Positions 51,361-60,513 of a stretch of DNA of 64,000 bases are shown here, piece after piece (position 1 is the stretch's first letter; each line of letters begins with the position of its first letter). The translations under genes and the position numbers were made by a program. The stretch spans positions 310,001 to 374,000 of the forward strand of contig JAXMAZ010000003.1 of NCBI GenBank assembly GCA_046350115.1. Direction: 5' to 3'. This stretch comes from JAXMAZ01 sp046350115 (GTDB taxonomy: Bacteria > Planctomycetota > Planctomycetia > Gemmatales > Gemmataceae). The notes under the pieces were generated by a model, which saw nothing but the letters and a program-made list of their open reading frames with translations, was not told where the DNA came from and did not search any database.

Positions 51361-53130
51361 TCACGGCGTCTCCTTCCCCGGGCCGGGTTCCAGGTACTCG
51401 ATGAACCCGATCATCATCTCCTCCCACGTCTGCTCGCCCCAGTGCACCTTCTTCGCCGGGTCCGGGTTGAACGGGTTGCCGGCCGAGTTGTCGTACACCG
51501 CCGTACACACCAGATTCCCGCCGGCCGGGATCGTCACCGGCTTCGCCAGCACGTACTGCACCTGCCAGTTGAAGTCGTACCGCGGCACGTTCAGCAGCGT
51601 CTCGCGGGTGCCGTCCGGGGACACCAGCTCGTACCGGAAGGACTTGCCGCGGAGGTGCATGTGCGGGGTCAGGGCGACCAATGTCACCGGCTTGCGGAAC
51701 CGCCGCTCGGCCGTCACCTCGTGACTCGCCGCCCCCGGCGGGATGGCGAACCGGTCGTTGGCCAGGGCGTCCGACTCGCACGCCCACTTCGGCGGGGACT
51801 TGGCGAACACCAGCCCGATCGCCGACCGGTCCACCCCCGGCTTGCCCATCGGGGTGTAATGCACCTCGAACAGAATCTTGCTCCCCTTCTTGACGAGCTT
51901 CGCCGTCCCCTCCGGGTAGACGACCGGGTCGTCCCCGGGGACGTAGGCGGCCAGCATGTGTCGGGCGAACTGCGGGCCGGCGATGTCGTACATGCTCTGT
52001 CCCGGCGGGATGACGAACGCGATGATGTGGTGGATGGCCGCCCGGTAGTCCGGCCGGACCTCGACCGCCTGCACCCAGGTGTCCTCGGCGAACGCCTCCC
52101 CGACCGGGACGTACTGGTACGGCATCCCGGCCACGCCCCACAGATACTGGGCCGGCACGTTCACCGGCTTGGTCATGGTCAGCACCCGGTCCGGCGTCCG
52201 GCCGAGCCGCCAGCCGGTGACGAACGTGCGGGGCGGCGGGGCGTCGGCCGGGTCGCCTTCGGCACACCCCTGATCGACCCAGGCGAGGAGCGTCGCCTTC
52301 TCGGCGTCGGTCAGCCGGCGGTCGTTGACGAAGTGGCCCCGCGGGGCGTCGGCGTGCCATGGCGGCATCACCCCGTCGGCCACCACCTCGCGGATCATCC
52401 CGGCCCAGCCTTTCGCATTCTTGAAGTCGAGTAGGCTGAACGGGGCCGGCTCCCCGGGCCGGTGGCAGTGCTGGCACTTCGCCTGGAGGATGCGGCTGAC
52501 CTGCTTGTGGTACGTGACCGGCTCCCCGGCCGCAGCGGTCGCCGGGCGGGCGAGCTTGCACCCGGCGGCGGGGGCGGCGGTCGTCGTCACCTCGCGGCCG
52601 TCCACGACGGCGTCGATGGCGGCGAACAGCTCGCGGGTGGTGGCCTTCGCCCGGTGGACGCCGGGGCTGAACTGGTCGTCGATCCGGCCGGCGTACCGCA
52701 CCGTCCGCCCGGCGTCGAGGACCACCGCCGTCGGCACCCGCTCGACGGCGAACCTGGCCGCCACCGCCCCGTCCGCGTCTTTCAGCACCGGGAACGGGAT
52801 GGTGTTCACCTTGGCGTGCTCGGCGACGGCCGCCGTGTCGTCTGCCGGGTGGCTGTTCACCCCGACGAACACGACCCCCTCTTTCGCGAACCGCTTGTGG
52901 TAGTCGGCAAGCCGCGACAGGTAGGCGTTGCTCACCGGGCAACCGGTGGCCAGGAACACAACCACCGTCCCCTTGGCCGTGCGAGCCTGCTCCGCCAGCG
53001 ACCAAGGCTTGCCGGCCGGGTCGGGCAGCGTGAAGTCGGCGACCCGGCGGCCGACCGGGGCCGGCGAATCGGCCGCGAAAGTGGAAGATGTAAGCAGGGG
53101 AAGGGCAAGCAGAGCTAGAAGCCGGGGCAC
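51361..53130 (-). CDS. Exported redoxin - cytochrome c - copper monooxygenase-like fusion protein
   Basis: 589 residues. Signal peptide 1-19. Thioredoxin/AhpC-TSA-like domain at about 25-180, with a single Cys in FLATGCPVSNAYLS. A c-type heme site CQHCH (219-223) follows in a short cytochrome-like segment (VSRILQAKCQHCHRPGEPAP), with later Met in VMPPWHAD. Then comes a large C-terminal part resembling copper type II ascorbate-dependent monooxygenases: AIHHIIAFVIPPGQ, VPYP-like PVVYPEGTAK and TPHMHLRGKSFRYEL (His-Met ligands). Such multi-domain exported proteins are known in Planctomycetes; their substrate is unknown. Confidence 0.8.
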   Translation of the reverse strand: MPRLLALLALPLLTSSTFAADSPAPVGRRVADFTLPDPAGKPWSLAEQARTAKGTVVVFLATGCPVSNAYLSRLADYHKRFAKEGVVFVGVNSHPADDTAAVAEHAKVNTIPFPVLKDADGAVAARFAVERVPTAVVLDAGRTVRYAGRIDDQFSPGVHRAKATTRELFAAIDAVVDGREVTTTAAPAAGCKLARPATAAAGEPVTYHKQVSRILQAKCQHCHRPGEPAPFSLLDFKNAKGWAGMIREVVADGVMPPWHADAPRGHFVNDRRLTDAEKATLLAWVDQGCAEGDPADAPPPRTFVTGWRLGRTPDRVLTMTKPVNVPAQYLWGVAGMPYQYVPVGEAFAEDTWVQAVEVRPDYRAAIHHIIAFVIPPGQSMYDIAGPQFARHMLAAYVPGDDPVVYPEGTAKLVKKGSKILFEVHYTPMGKPGVDRSAIGLVFAKSPPKWACESDALANDRFAIPPGAASHEVTAERRFRKPVTLVALTPHMHLRGKSFRYELVSPDGTRETLLNVPRYDFNWQVQYVLAKPVTIPAGGNLVCTAVYDNSAGNPFNPDPAKKVHWGEQTWEEMMIGFIEYLEPGPGKETP

Positions 53131-53211
53131 GGGCTATCTCCGCGGGACGGGGGAATCTCCCGATTGTACCCGCGGACGGCCCGAAAGGTTTTGACCAAGG
53201 CTGGGTGTGGG

Positions 53212-53317
53212 CATCGGCCGGTGGGACCGGCGTCCCGCCGGTCGAGACAGCCTGGGTCGGGACGGAGTGCCCCTGGGCAGAAAGGCTGGACCGGCGGGAC
53301 GCCGGTACCGGCCGATG
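53212..53317. repeat. Palindromic intergenic element (CATCGGCCGG type)
   Basis: Left arm CATCGGCCGGTGGGACCGGC (53212-53243) and complementary right arm (53289-53317) with a 45-nt loop. It lies between the end of the radical SAM gene and the start of the redoxin-fusion gene, both leftward. It could be a terminator or a regulatory structure. Confidence 0.65.
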
Positions 53318-53335
53318 GCTGCTCCCAAAGTGGTG

Positions 53336-54661
53336 TTAGGTGTACCGGCTGGTGCGGTGTTCCGGCTCGAACAGGATCGGCAGGTGGCGGTCGATCTGGA
53401 GCAGCCCGTTCGGGGAGACTTCGACGCCGTTCGGGGTGGTCGTCAGCCAGCCGTCGGTCTGGAGCTTGGCGAACCCGTCGCGGAACTCGGTCAGGATGTC
53501 CACGCCGAACTTCCGCTGGAAGTACGCTCGGTCCAGCCGGCCGGTCTTGAGTTGTAGGACCGTCTCCCGGATGAGCCGTTGGTGCGGCGTGACGGCTAGC
53601 GCCCGGCCGATGGGCAGCTCGCCGGCGTCCAGCCTCTCGACGTACTGCTCCCAGGTGTCGACGTTCTGGATGTGAACCCCGTTCACGTGGCCGAAGCTGG
53701 CGACCCCGGTGCCGAACATGTCCGCCCCGTGCCACAGGGCGTCCCGGTAGACGAACTGCGTCTGGGCCGGGTCTTTGCTCACGGTCGTCGCGCTGGTGAC
53801 GGTGTACCCGGCCTTCTCGAACTCCTCGAAGGCGTACTTCACCCACGCCCGCTTGGTCGGCCAGTCGGCCACCCCGACGGCTGGCTCGTCGTTGCCGATC
53901 ACCTTCAGTTCCTTGGAGAAGACCGTGTTGTACGGCAGCTCCATCTGGTAGACGGTGACGTAGTCGGGGTCGAGGGCGACGGTCTTGCGGACCACGTCCC
54001 GCCAGTTGTCCCAGTCCTCGCCGACCATGCCGGCGATCAGGTCGATGTTGATCTGGTCGAACCCGAGTTCCCGCGCCCAGCCGAACGCCCGGTGGATTTC
54101 CTCTTCGAGGTGGGCGCGGCCGTTGTACTGGAGAATCTCCGGCTTGAAGTTCTCGACCCCGAGTGACAGCCGGGTGACACCCATTTCCTTGAGCGTCTCC
54201 AGTTTGTGCCGCTGGAGGGTGCCGGGTTCGCACTCGAACGCCACCTCGCGGGCCGCGTCCCACGGCAGGATGGCCTTCAGCCGCTCCATCAGCGACCGCA
54301 ACTGGGTGGCGCTCAGGTACGACGGGGTGCCGCCGCCGAAGTAGACGAAGTCGAGCTTCCGGCCGCCGACACACGGCGTCTTCGCCAGGAGTTCGACCTC
54401 CTTGACGATGGCGTTCAGGTACGTCTCGACGTCCTTGGCGTTCTTGTCGGTGTAGACGCGGAAGTAGCAGAACTTGCACCGCTTCCGGCAGAACGGGATG
54501 TGCAGGTACAGGCCGAGCGGGGTGCCCGGGACCGGCGGCCGGTTCAGGGCGGCGAGGGCGTCCGGCAGGTACTCCCGCTTCCACGTCGAGAACGGCGGGT
54601 AGTTGGCCACGAAGTAGTTGCCGAGGCCGGTCTTTTCTTGCTGGTCGGCGGTCGGTGTCAT
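53336..54661 (-). CDS. HemN/HemW-like radical SAM protein
   Basis: 441 residues. The CxxxCxxC cluster is CRKRCKFC (Cys 58, 62, 65), within GLYLHIPFCRKRCKFCYF. Then DFVYFGGGTPSYL, VAFECEPGTL, LSLGVENFKPEILQYNGRAH and the C-terminal HemN-like domain (LPIGRALAVTPHQRLIRETV). It binds a 4Fe-4S cluster and SAM. HemN oxidises coproporphyrinogen III; HemW is a heme chaperone, and many others have different jobs. The usual fourth HemN residue context (CxxxCxxC followed by C) is here Y instead of C, so it is not assigned to HemN. Confidence 0.85.
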   Translation of the reverse strand: MTPTADQQEKTGLGNYFVANYPPFSTWKREYLPDALAALNRPPVPGTPLGLYLHIPFCRKRCKFCYFRVYTDKNAKDVETYLNAIVKEVELLAKTPCVGGRKLDFVYFGGGTPSYLSATQLRSLMERLKAILPWDAAREVAFECEPGTLQRHKLETLKEMGVTRLSLGVENFKPEILQYNGRAHLEEEIHRAFGWARELGFDQINIDLIAGMVGEDWDNWRDVVRKTVALDPDYVTVYQMELPYNTVFSKELKVIGNDEPAVGVADWPTKRAWVKYAFEEFEKAGYTVTSATTVSKDPAQTQFVYRDALWHGADMFGTGVASFGHVNGVHIQNVDTWEQYVERLDAGELPIGRALAVTPHQRLIRETVLQLKTGRLDRAYFQRKFGVDILTEFRDGFAKLQTDGWLTTTPNGVEVSPNGLLQIDRHLPILFEPEHRTSRYT

Positions 54662-54731
54662 GTCGGGAACCGAAGGGCGTCAGGCGGGTAACAGGGATAC
54701 CGACATCGTACCCGGGTGCTTACGCAGTGGT

Positions 54732-54842
54732 GTAGGGCCGGGGGGGGGGCGGGGGGGGGGGCGGCCCCCGCGGGGGGGGGGGGGTGGGGGGGGGGGGGGG
54801 GCCCACGACCGCCTGCCTCGCACAGCCTCGGCACCGCCCTAC
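54732..54842. repeat. Palindromic element with poly-G blocks (likely assembly artefact)
   Basis: Short outer arms GTAGGGC (54732-54738) and GCCCTAC (54836-54842). The interior consists mainly of G runs (54741-54802, interrupted by a few C/T), unlike any neighbouring DNA. It lies between two leftward genes. The sequence is suspicious (see findings). Confidence 0.5.
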
Positions 54843-54849
54843 GGGTAAA

Positions 54850-55938
54850 TCACTTCTTCGCACCGAGGCAGTAGACCGTCCCCTTCTCGGTGCCGACGAT
54901 CACGCAGTTCGGGCCGACGGCCACCGACCCGGTGACGGCGCTGTCGAGGGTGAGCTGCTGCACCTGCTTCCCGCTGGCCAGGTCGAGGACGTAGAACTCG
55001 CCGGTGGTGGACAGGCAGCCGACGTACACCCGGCCGCCGACCACCACCGGGGACGGGTCCACCATCCCCTCAGTGACGAAGCTCCACTTCTCCTGCCCGG
55101 TCGCCCGGTCCAGAGCGTACACCTTGCGGTCCCGGCTGCCGGTGACGATCAGGCCGTCCGTCACCGCGGCCGAGGCGTAGAACGGCTGCTGCCGCCGCTT
55201 CGGCTCGAACTCCCACGCCTTCTTGAGCTTCTTCCAGTCCACCGCGACCACCTGGTTGGTCATCGTCCCGGTGACGACCAGGTCGCCGGCGACGGCCGCG
55301 GTCGCCGCCGCCTGGCCGCCCAGATCGACGGTGCCGACCGCCTTCCCGGAGGCGGCGTCGATGACGTGCATCAGGCTGTCACACCCGGCCACGAACGTAC
55401 GGTCCCCGGCCACCGCCGCCGCCCCGTTCACCGGGCCATCGATCTTGTACTCCCACTTTTTCGTCCCGTCCGGGTTCAAGCAGTACAGGGTCGAATCGTG
55501 CGACCCGATCAGGATGGTGCCCTTGAAGAAGTTGGCCCCGGCGGTGAACTCGGCCCCGGCCTCGAACGTCCACAGTTTCTTGCCGGTGGCCGCGTCGACG
55601 GCGTGGAACTTCCCCTCCACGTCGCCGACGTACACCTTGCCGTCCGCGACCGCCGGCGGGGCTTTAAGCGGGGCGAGCTGGACCTTCCACTTCTCTTTGC
55701 CGGTGGCCAGCTCGACGGCGTACAGGAACTTGTCCATTGACGCGACGTACACCACCCCGCCGCTGATCGCCGGGGCGGACTCGACCGCGTCCTTGCACTT
55801 GAACGCCCACCGCTCCTGCAACTGGTCCGGCAGCTTGACCGCGGCGACGCCGGTCATCTGCGGGCCGCCGCGGAACACCGGCCAGTCCGCCCAGGCGGGC
55901 ACGGACAGCACGACGGCTACGAGGAGGGCGGTTCTCAT
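54850..55938 (-). CDS. Exported PQQ-like beta-propeller protein
   Basis: 362 residues with signal peptide (MRTALLVAVVLSVPAWA) and GGAGG upstream. Repeats such as YVASMDKFLYAVELATGKEK, YVGDVEGKFHAVDAATGKKL and YALDRATGQEKWSFVTEGMV form a PQQ/BamB-like propeller ('yv......l.alda.tGk..W'). No PQQ-binding residues can be confirmed. Members often scaffold or bind ligands outside the cytoplasm. It is preceded by a palindrome and followed by the poly-G element. Confidence 0.85.
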   Translation of the reverse strand: MRTALLVAVVLSVPAWADWPVFRGGPQMTGVAAVKLPDQLQERWAFKCKDAVESAPAISGGVVYVASMDKFLYAVELATGKEKWKVQLAPLKAPPAVADGKVYVGDVEGKFHAVDAATGKKLWTFEAGAEFTAGANFFKGTILIGSHDSTLYCLNPDGTKKWEYKIDGPVNGAAAVAGDRTFVAGCDSLMHVIDAASGKAVGTVDLGGQAAATAAVAGDLVVTGTMTNQVVAVDWKKLKKAWEFEPKRRQQPFYASAAVTDGLIVTGSRDRKVYALDRATGQEKWSFVTEGMVDPSPVVVGGRVYVGCLSTTGEFYVLDLASGKQVQQLTLDSAVTGSVAVGPNCVIVGTEKGTVYCLGAKK

Positions 55939-55965
55939 GTCGTTGCCTCCGGCGGTGGTTGCTGC

Positions 55966-56076
55966 GTAGGGTTCGTGGAGGCTTTGCGGAACGCACCGCT
56001 GAGACTCCTGCCAGGGGACGCTGCCATTGCCGGGCCGGTGCGTTCCGCTCCCAAAACCTCGCTCCACGCACCCTAC
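55966..56076. repeat. Palindromic intergenic element, family A copy 2
   Basis: Left arm CGTAGGGTTCGTGGAGGCTT then TGCGGAACGCACCG, matching the reverse complement of the right arm at 31.43-31.46 kb with about 3 differences in 34. The right arm of this copy is CCTCGCTCCACGCACCCTAC (56057-56076). It lies just upstream of the propeller gene's start. Confidence 0.75.
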
Positions 56077-56101
56077 CCGAACGCTTCGGCCCCCGTGTGC
56101 T

Positions 56102-56371
56102 TTACTCCGCGTTCTCCGGGTTGTCCTCGTACTCTCGACAGCCATGGTGCTCGAACGTCAGCAGCCCCGCACGCGGGCTGGCCGGGTTGACACAGACGCC
56201 CCAATCGTAGCCGAGATTCCCCTCGACCGCCGCGAACCACTTACACCCGCAGGAGCAGTCCGGCCCCCAGTCGTCCTCCCGACTCCGCTCGCCGTATGGC
56301 GTGAAGTCGCTGGGCAGGCAGACCATCAGGCTGAGCATGTGCTGATGGGTCAGTCCCGACCAATTCTTCAC
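56102..56371 (-). CDS. Small conserved hypothetical protein (CSCGCxWF..DWGVC family)
   Basis: 89 residues from GTG 56371, 5 nt after the alcohol dehydrogenase stop. The core DDWGPDCSCGCKWFAAVEGN, LGYDWGVCVNPASPRAGLLT and FEHHGCREYE matches a widespread small protein with CxCxC and DWGVC motifs. Its function is unknown; the Cys could bind metal. It probably forms an operon tail with ADH and ALDH. Confidence 0.75.
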   Translation of the reverse strand: MKNWSGLTHQHMLSLMVCLPSDFTPYGERSREDDWGPDCSCGCKWFAAVEGNLGYDWGVCVNPASPRAGLLTFEHHGCREYEDNPENAE

Positions 56372-56375
56372 AGGA

Positions 56376-57503
56376 TCACCACGCGGCCTGGTAAATGTGA
56401 AGGAGGGCGGCTTCGTCCACCGGCCGCGGGTTGAACCGGGCGGTCCACTGCTGGTTCGCTTCCTCGGCCAACAGCGGCAGGATGCCGTCGGACACGCCCA
56501 CGTCCCGCAGCCGCTTCGGCAACCCGGCGGCGACGGCCAGGTCGGCCAGCCGGTCGGCCAGCTCGGCGGCACCAAACAGCCCGGCGTCCTTCGCCAGCTC
56601 ATCGTAACACGGGCCGGCCGTTTGGGCGTTGAACCGGACGACGTGCGGCAGCAACAGCCCGATGGCGACCCCGTGGGTCAGCCCGTAGTGGGCGGTCAGC
56701 GGGTTGGCGCAGCTGTGACACGCCCCGAGCATGGCGTTCTCGATGGCCATGCCGGCGAAGTGTGCCCCGACCAGCATCGCCGCCCGGGCCGGCAGGTCGG
56801 TCGGCTCGGCCAGCACCCGCTCGAAGTTCGGCTCTAACTGCCGCCAGGCGGCCAGCGAACACATCCGGCTGAACGGGTTCGCCTTGGTGCAGACGAAGCT
56901 CTCGACCGCGTGGGCGACGGCGTCGATGCCTGTTACCGCGGTCACGCCCCGCGGCTGGCTGACGGTCAACTCCGGGTCGAGCAGGGCCGCCCGGAACGCC
57001 GCCTTCTTGTCCCCGCAGGCCATCTTCAGGTGCGTGGACGGGTCGGTGATGAGGGCGTAGCACTGGGCCTCGCTGCCGGTGCCGGCCGTGGTCGGCACCC
57101 CGACGGACGGCAGCATCGGCTTGTCCGCCTTGCCGAACCCCTTGTAGTCGGCCATCCGGCCGCCGTTGGTCAGGACGAAGTTGATCCCCTTCGCACAGTC
57201 CATGCTCGACCCGCCGCCGACGGCGACGATCAGGTCGATGCGGTGCTCCCGGGCGAACCGCACCCCGGCGGCCACCTCCTTCTCGGTCGGGTTCTCCTTC
57301 ACCCCGTCGAACGTGTGGACGGACAGCCCGGCGGCGGTGATGGCGGCGGTCGCCCGCTGCGGGTGGCCGGCCGCCTCCAGCCCGGGGTCGGTGACCAGCA
57401 GCACCCGCCGGCCGCCGAGGTCGTGGCACACCTCGCCGAGCCTGGCGGACGTGCCCGGGCCGAAGATCACCCGGCCCGGGGACTGGATGTCGAACGGGGT
57501 CAC
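56376..57503 (-). CDS. Iron-containing alcohol dehydrogenase (group III)
   Basis: 375 residues from GTG 57503. NAD(P) motif VAVGGGSSMDCAKG; metal/active-site stretches GTGSEAQCYALI, TGIDAVAHAVESFVC, AHFAGMAIENAMLGACHSCA and NPLTAHYGLTHGVAIGLLLP contain the conserved Asp and His ligands for Fe2+. It interconverts an aldehyde and an alcohol. Its start lies 5 nt from the upstream aldehyde dehydrogenase stop, with ribosome site GGTGAG. The cluster suggests it handles the aldehyde made by that enzyme. Confidence 0.9.
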   Translation of the reverse strand: MTPFDIQSPGRVIFGPGTSARLGEVCHDLGGRRVLLVTDPGLEAAGHPQRATAAITAAGLSVHTFDGVKENPTEKEVAAGVRFAREHRIDLIVAVGGGSSMDCAKGINFVLTNGGRMADYKGFGKADKPMLPSVGVPTTAGTGSEAQCYALITDPSTHLKMACGDKKAAFRAALLDPELTVSQPRGVTAVTGIDAVAHAVESFVCTKANPFSRMCSLAAWRQLEPNFERVLAEPTDLPARAAMLVGAHFAGMAIENAMLGACHSCANPLTAHYGLTHGVAIGLLLPHVVRFNAQTAGPCYDELAKDAGLFGAAELADRLADLAVAAGLPKRLRDVGVSDGILPLLAEEANQQWTARFNPRPVDEAALLHIYQAAW

Positions 57504-57507
57504 GGCC

Positions 57508-58935
57508 TCACCCGGCCGGCTGGAGTTGGAGCGCCCGCTGCTTGTAGAGGTGGGTGAACAGGTTGCCTTCATGCGGCTGGTCCCAGGTCAACCGGTTGGT
57601 GGGCAGCGGGCCGACGTTCAGCCGCTCGATGTGCGGGCAGGCCATCGCGTCGGCGATAAACCCGGCGTCTTCGGAGAGGACGGTCGCCGCCAGGGTGTAC
57701 CCGATGCGGTGGAGCACGTCCGCCTGCGGGCACTCGATCACGCTGGCGTAGGGGAACAGGAACTCCTTGTTCGCCAGCGGGTGCTCCGGGGTGTCGCACC
57801 GGACGACGGTCGGCAACAGATACGACACCCGGCCGATTTTTTCCAGCCGAGGGGTGCCGCGGACCTCCAGCGTTACGTCCCGGGCGCCGGGGGTCTTCAG
57901 CCCCTCGTCGATCATGTTGTTGATCGCCTCGGCGACCTCCGGCTTGGCGAACCCGCTGATCTCACACGCCGGGTCGTCCCACGCCCGCGGCTTCATCCCG
58001 GCCAGCCGCTTCGCCAGCCCCTCGGCGATCTGGTCCCCGTTGCGGGGCGTCCAGACGGCGGAGGCGTTCACGCACGCCCGGCCGCCGTTGGCCGCGATCC
58101 CCTCGACCAGCACGTCCAGGTACTTCTCCCAGCGGTCAGCCTGGTCGTCGCCGAACAGGAACTTGCTGTACCCGGTGCCGTGGATCTCGACCCGGTGATC
58201 AGTCTTGTACGGGGCCATCGTCCGGTCGTCGCCGAACGCGAGGCTCCGGCCGCACAGCCGGAGGATGTCGGCCCCGCCGGCGTGGTCGGTCGGCAGGAAC
58301 CCGAGGCAGGACGCCGGCACCCCGGCCTTGAGGAACGCCTGGATCACCCGGTACGGGGTCCACGGCTCCTCCCGCCCGGGCTTGAGCAGGAGCGGCGTCT
58401 TGAGGGCGATCGTCGGCACCCAGAGAGAGTGGACACCGGGCGAGTTGGACGGCAGGACCGCCCCGAGCACGTCGGTGGTCGGGTAGAACGCCTGCATGCG
58501 GCCGGACTTGGTCGAGTATCCGCGGTCGAGCGCCTCCGGGTCCAGCCCGCGGGTCAACCCGCCGAGCACTTCCTCGATGTTCGCCAGGACGTAATGCACC
58601 TTCCGGGCGTTCCGATCGCAGAACACCATCGGGCTGCCAGTGGTGGCCGACAGGTTGCGGACGTACTGGTCGTAGGTCAGTTCGGCGTCGCCACAAGGCA
58701 GGGCGGCGTTCAGGAAGTAGTCCGCCGCCTTCTGGTACAGGGCCAGGAGGTCGCGGACCGGGACGGCGGCCAGCTCCTTCCTGGCCCGGGCCATTCCGCC
58801 CAGGTCGCGGGCGATCTGGCTGCCCGTCACCTGGCTCACCTCGGCGACCGGCTCGCCGGTGGCGTGGTGGACCAGGGTGGCTTTGTCCAGGCTGGTGTAC
58901 GGCTTGCCGAACCGGAGGGCGGGGATGCGGATCAT
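57508..58935 (-). CDS. Aldehyde dehydrogenase-superfamily protein (acyl-reductase-like)
   Basis: 475 residues. The catalytic Cys is in AANGGRACVNASAVW, and the N-binding region includes TTDVLGAVLPSNSPGVHSLW and ALKTPLLLKPGREEPWTPYR. The family includes NAD(P)-dependent aldehyde dehydrogenases and acyl-CoA/acyl-enzyme reductases such as LuxC. The usual catalytic Glu is not clear. The gene is directly followed by an Fe-ADH gene, and a LuxE-like ligase lies nearby. It may reduce an activated acyl group to an aldehyde (inference), or oxidise an aldehyde. Confidence 0.8.
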   Translation of the reverse strand: MIRIPALRFGKPYTSLDKATLVHHATGEPVAEVSQVTGSQIARDLGGMARARKELAAVPVRDLLALYQKAADYFLNAALPCGDAELTYDQYVRNLSATTGSPMVFCDRNARKVHYVLANIEEVLGGLTRGLDPEALDRGYSTKSGRMQAFYPTTDVLGAVLPSNSPGVHSLWVPTIALKTPLLLKPGREEPWTPYRVIQAFLKAGVPASCLGFLPTDHAGGADILRLCGRSLAFGDDRTMAPYKTDHRVEIHGTGYSKFLFGDDQADRWEKYLDVLVEGIAANGGRACVNASAVWTPRNGDQIAEGLAKRLAGMKPRAWDDPACEISGFAKPEVAEAINNMIDEGLKTPGARDVTLEVRGTPRLEKIGRVSYLLPTVVRCDTPEHPLANKEFLFPYASVIECPQADVLHRIGYTLAATVLSEDAGFIADAMACPHIERLNVGPLPTNRLTWDQPHEGNLFTHLYKQRALQLQPAG

Positions 58936-59070
58936 GCGTCGAGGGTGGCGACAGGGGAAGCGATCGGGCCGTTGGTGGACAGTACCGCCGCGGCGGTGAC
59001 GTCCTACAGCCAGTATAGCCAGCCGGCCGTATCCCGCCTGAAAGAACGTCCCAGCTACCCGGTACAGCAA

Positions 59071-59453
59071 GTGTGCCCCGCTCGAATCCGGAAAAAAGCC
59101 GTGAGCGGTTGTTGAAAATCTGAACCTGGTGGATAGATTTTACGGTGCTTGGATATTGCGCGCCCGGACGACTCCTCGCCACGCCTTTGTCGTCCACGCG
59201 CGAGTCCGAGCAACGATCTTCCGTCCGAACGCTGCCCGGATCGGAAGGTAGTCAGGTGAGTGGCGAAGCAATTCGCGCATTCAGTCGCTCGGTGAAGTGC
59301 GACTGAACACTTGGGTAGTCGGCACCGGCCGCCTTTCGGGCGGCCGAGCGTTGCCGACCCCGTCCTTGCTACCTCCCTTTGGGCTGTAACGTCGAGCTGC
59401 TCCCCTGCGTCCGGGGGATGGCTGTTATTTCTCCTCTATTCTCGGAGAATGAT
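59071..59453. other. Intergenic region with hairpin and weak promoter
   Basis: Gene-free. It contains a TTGAAA (59112-59117) / TAGATT (59134-59139) pair with a 16-bp spacer and, closer to the next gene, a strong hairpin CGGCCGCC-TTTCG-GGCGGCCG (59326-59346) within a longer imperfect stem. The hairpin lies in the 5' leader of the DUF1559 gene. Confidence 0.35.
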
Positions 59454-60491
59454 ATGGTGAGAGTTCGTGAGAAGGGGTTCACGCTGATCGAGCTGCTGGT
59501 GGTGATCGCCATCATCGCCATCCTGATCGGCCTGCTCCTGCCGGCCGTCCAGAAGGTCCGCGAAGCCGCCGCCCGGACGACCTGCACCAACAACCTGAAG
59601 CAGATCGGGTTGGCGGTCCACAACTACGAGTCGGCCAACCAGTTGCTGCCGCCGAGCATGAACAACCGGGGGATGACGGCCGACGTCATGCTCCTCCCGT
59701 ACCTGGAGCAAGACGCCCGCTACAAGATCTGGGAGCCGACCCAGACCGGGGCGGGGTCGTTCTGGTGCTCCAACCTGCAGCCGGTGCTGCGGGGGTACGG
59801 CCCGGCCACGGCCACCGTGTTCGCCGACGAGGGGAACATCAAGGCCTACCTGTGCCCGTCGGCCCCCTCGCCGGAATCGGCCAGGAACATGCCCCAGCTC
59901 CGGGCGTGGGGGATCCGCGGGACGGACTTCCCGAACACCGGCACCTGGGCCGGGGTCGGGGCTGCCCCGCCGGCGCTGAGCACGACCACCTACACCTTCA
60001 CCGGCGGGGGCGTCCACATCACCTCGACGGGCAAGAACAACTACGCGCTGAACATCGGCTACGCGTCCGCCCCGGGGTCCGGCCTGGACGGGTACCGGGG
60101 GCCGTTCCGGTACAACAACGGGACCGGCCGCGGCCTGGGCATCCTCGGCGTGGCCGACGGGACCAGCAACACGATCGGCTGGGCCGAGACGGCCGGCGGC
60201 CTGACGTTCATCGGCTCGGCGAACGAGGGGTGGACCATGAACCCGGTCGGCCACTCGTACTTCGCCAGCAACTTCTGGGCGTGCCCGTCGGCGAGCGGGA
60301 ACTGCGTGAAGACGCCGGCCTCGGGCAAGGGCCTCGGGAGCGGCACCCCGGGCAGCCTGCACGCGGGCGGGCGGTACAACGCGGTGTTCATGGACGGCTC
60401 GGTCCGGTCCATGAACGGCGCGCTGGAGTTCGGCGTGTACGCGGCCATCTGCGGCGCGTCCGACGGCGAGATCATCAACTTCGACAACTGA
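59454..60491 (+). CDS. DUF1559 protein with pilin-like N-terminus
   Basis: 345 residues from ATG 59454 (CGGAG upstream). Leader MVRVREKGFTLIELLVVIAI is a prepilin signal (cleavage before Phe). DUF1559 elements follow: CTNNLKQIGLAVHNYESANQ, LLPYLEQDARYKIW, CPSAPSPESARN, LGVADGTSNTIGWAETAGGL and the closing SLHAGGRYNAVFMDGSVRSM. It is likely processed by a prepilin peptidase and exported to the envelope. Its function is unknown. It sits between the aldehyde dehydrogenase and ligase genes, in the opposite direction to both. Confidence 0.92.
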   Translation: MVRVREKGFTLIELLVVIAIIAILIGLLLPAVQKVREAAARTTCTNNLKQIGLAVHNYESANQLLPPSMNNRGMTADVMLLPYLEQDARYKIWEPTQTGAGSFWCSNLQPVLRGYGPATATVFADEGNIKAYLCPSAPSPESARNMPQLRAWGIRGTDFPNTGTWAGVGAAPPALSTTTYTFTGGGVHITSTGKNNYALNIGYASAPGSGLDGYRGPFRYNNGTGRGLGILGVADGTSNTIGWAETAGGLTFIGSANEGWTMNPVGHSYFASNFWACPSASGNCVKTPASGKGLGSGTPGSLHAGGRYNAVFMDGSVRSMNGALEFGVYAAICGASDGEIINFDN

Positions 60492-60513
60492 TCGACGACG
60501 CGAGGCGATTCTC

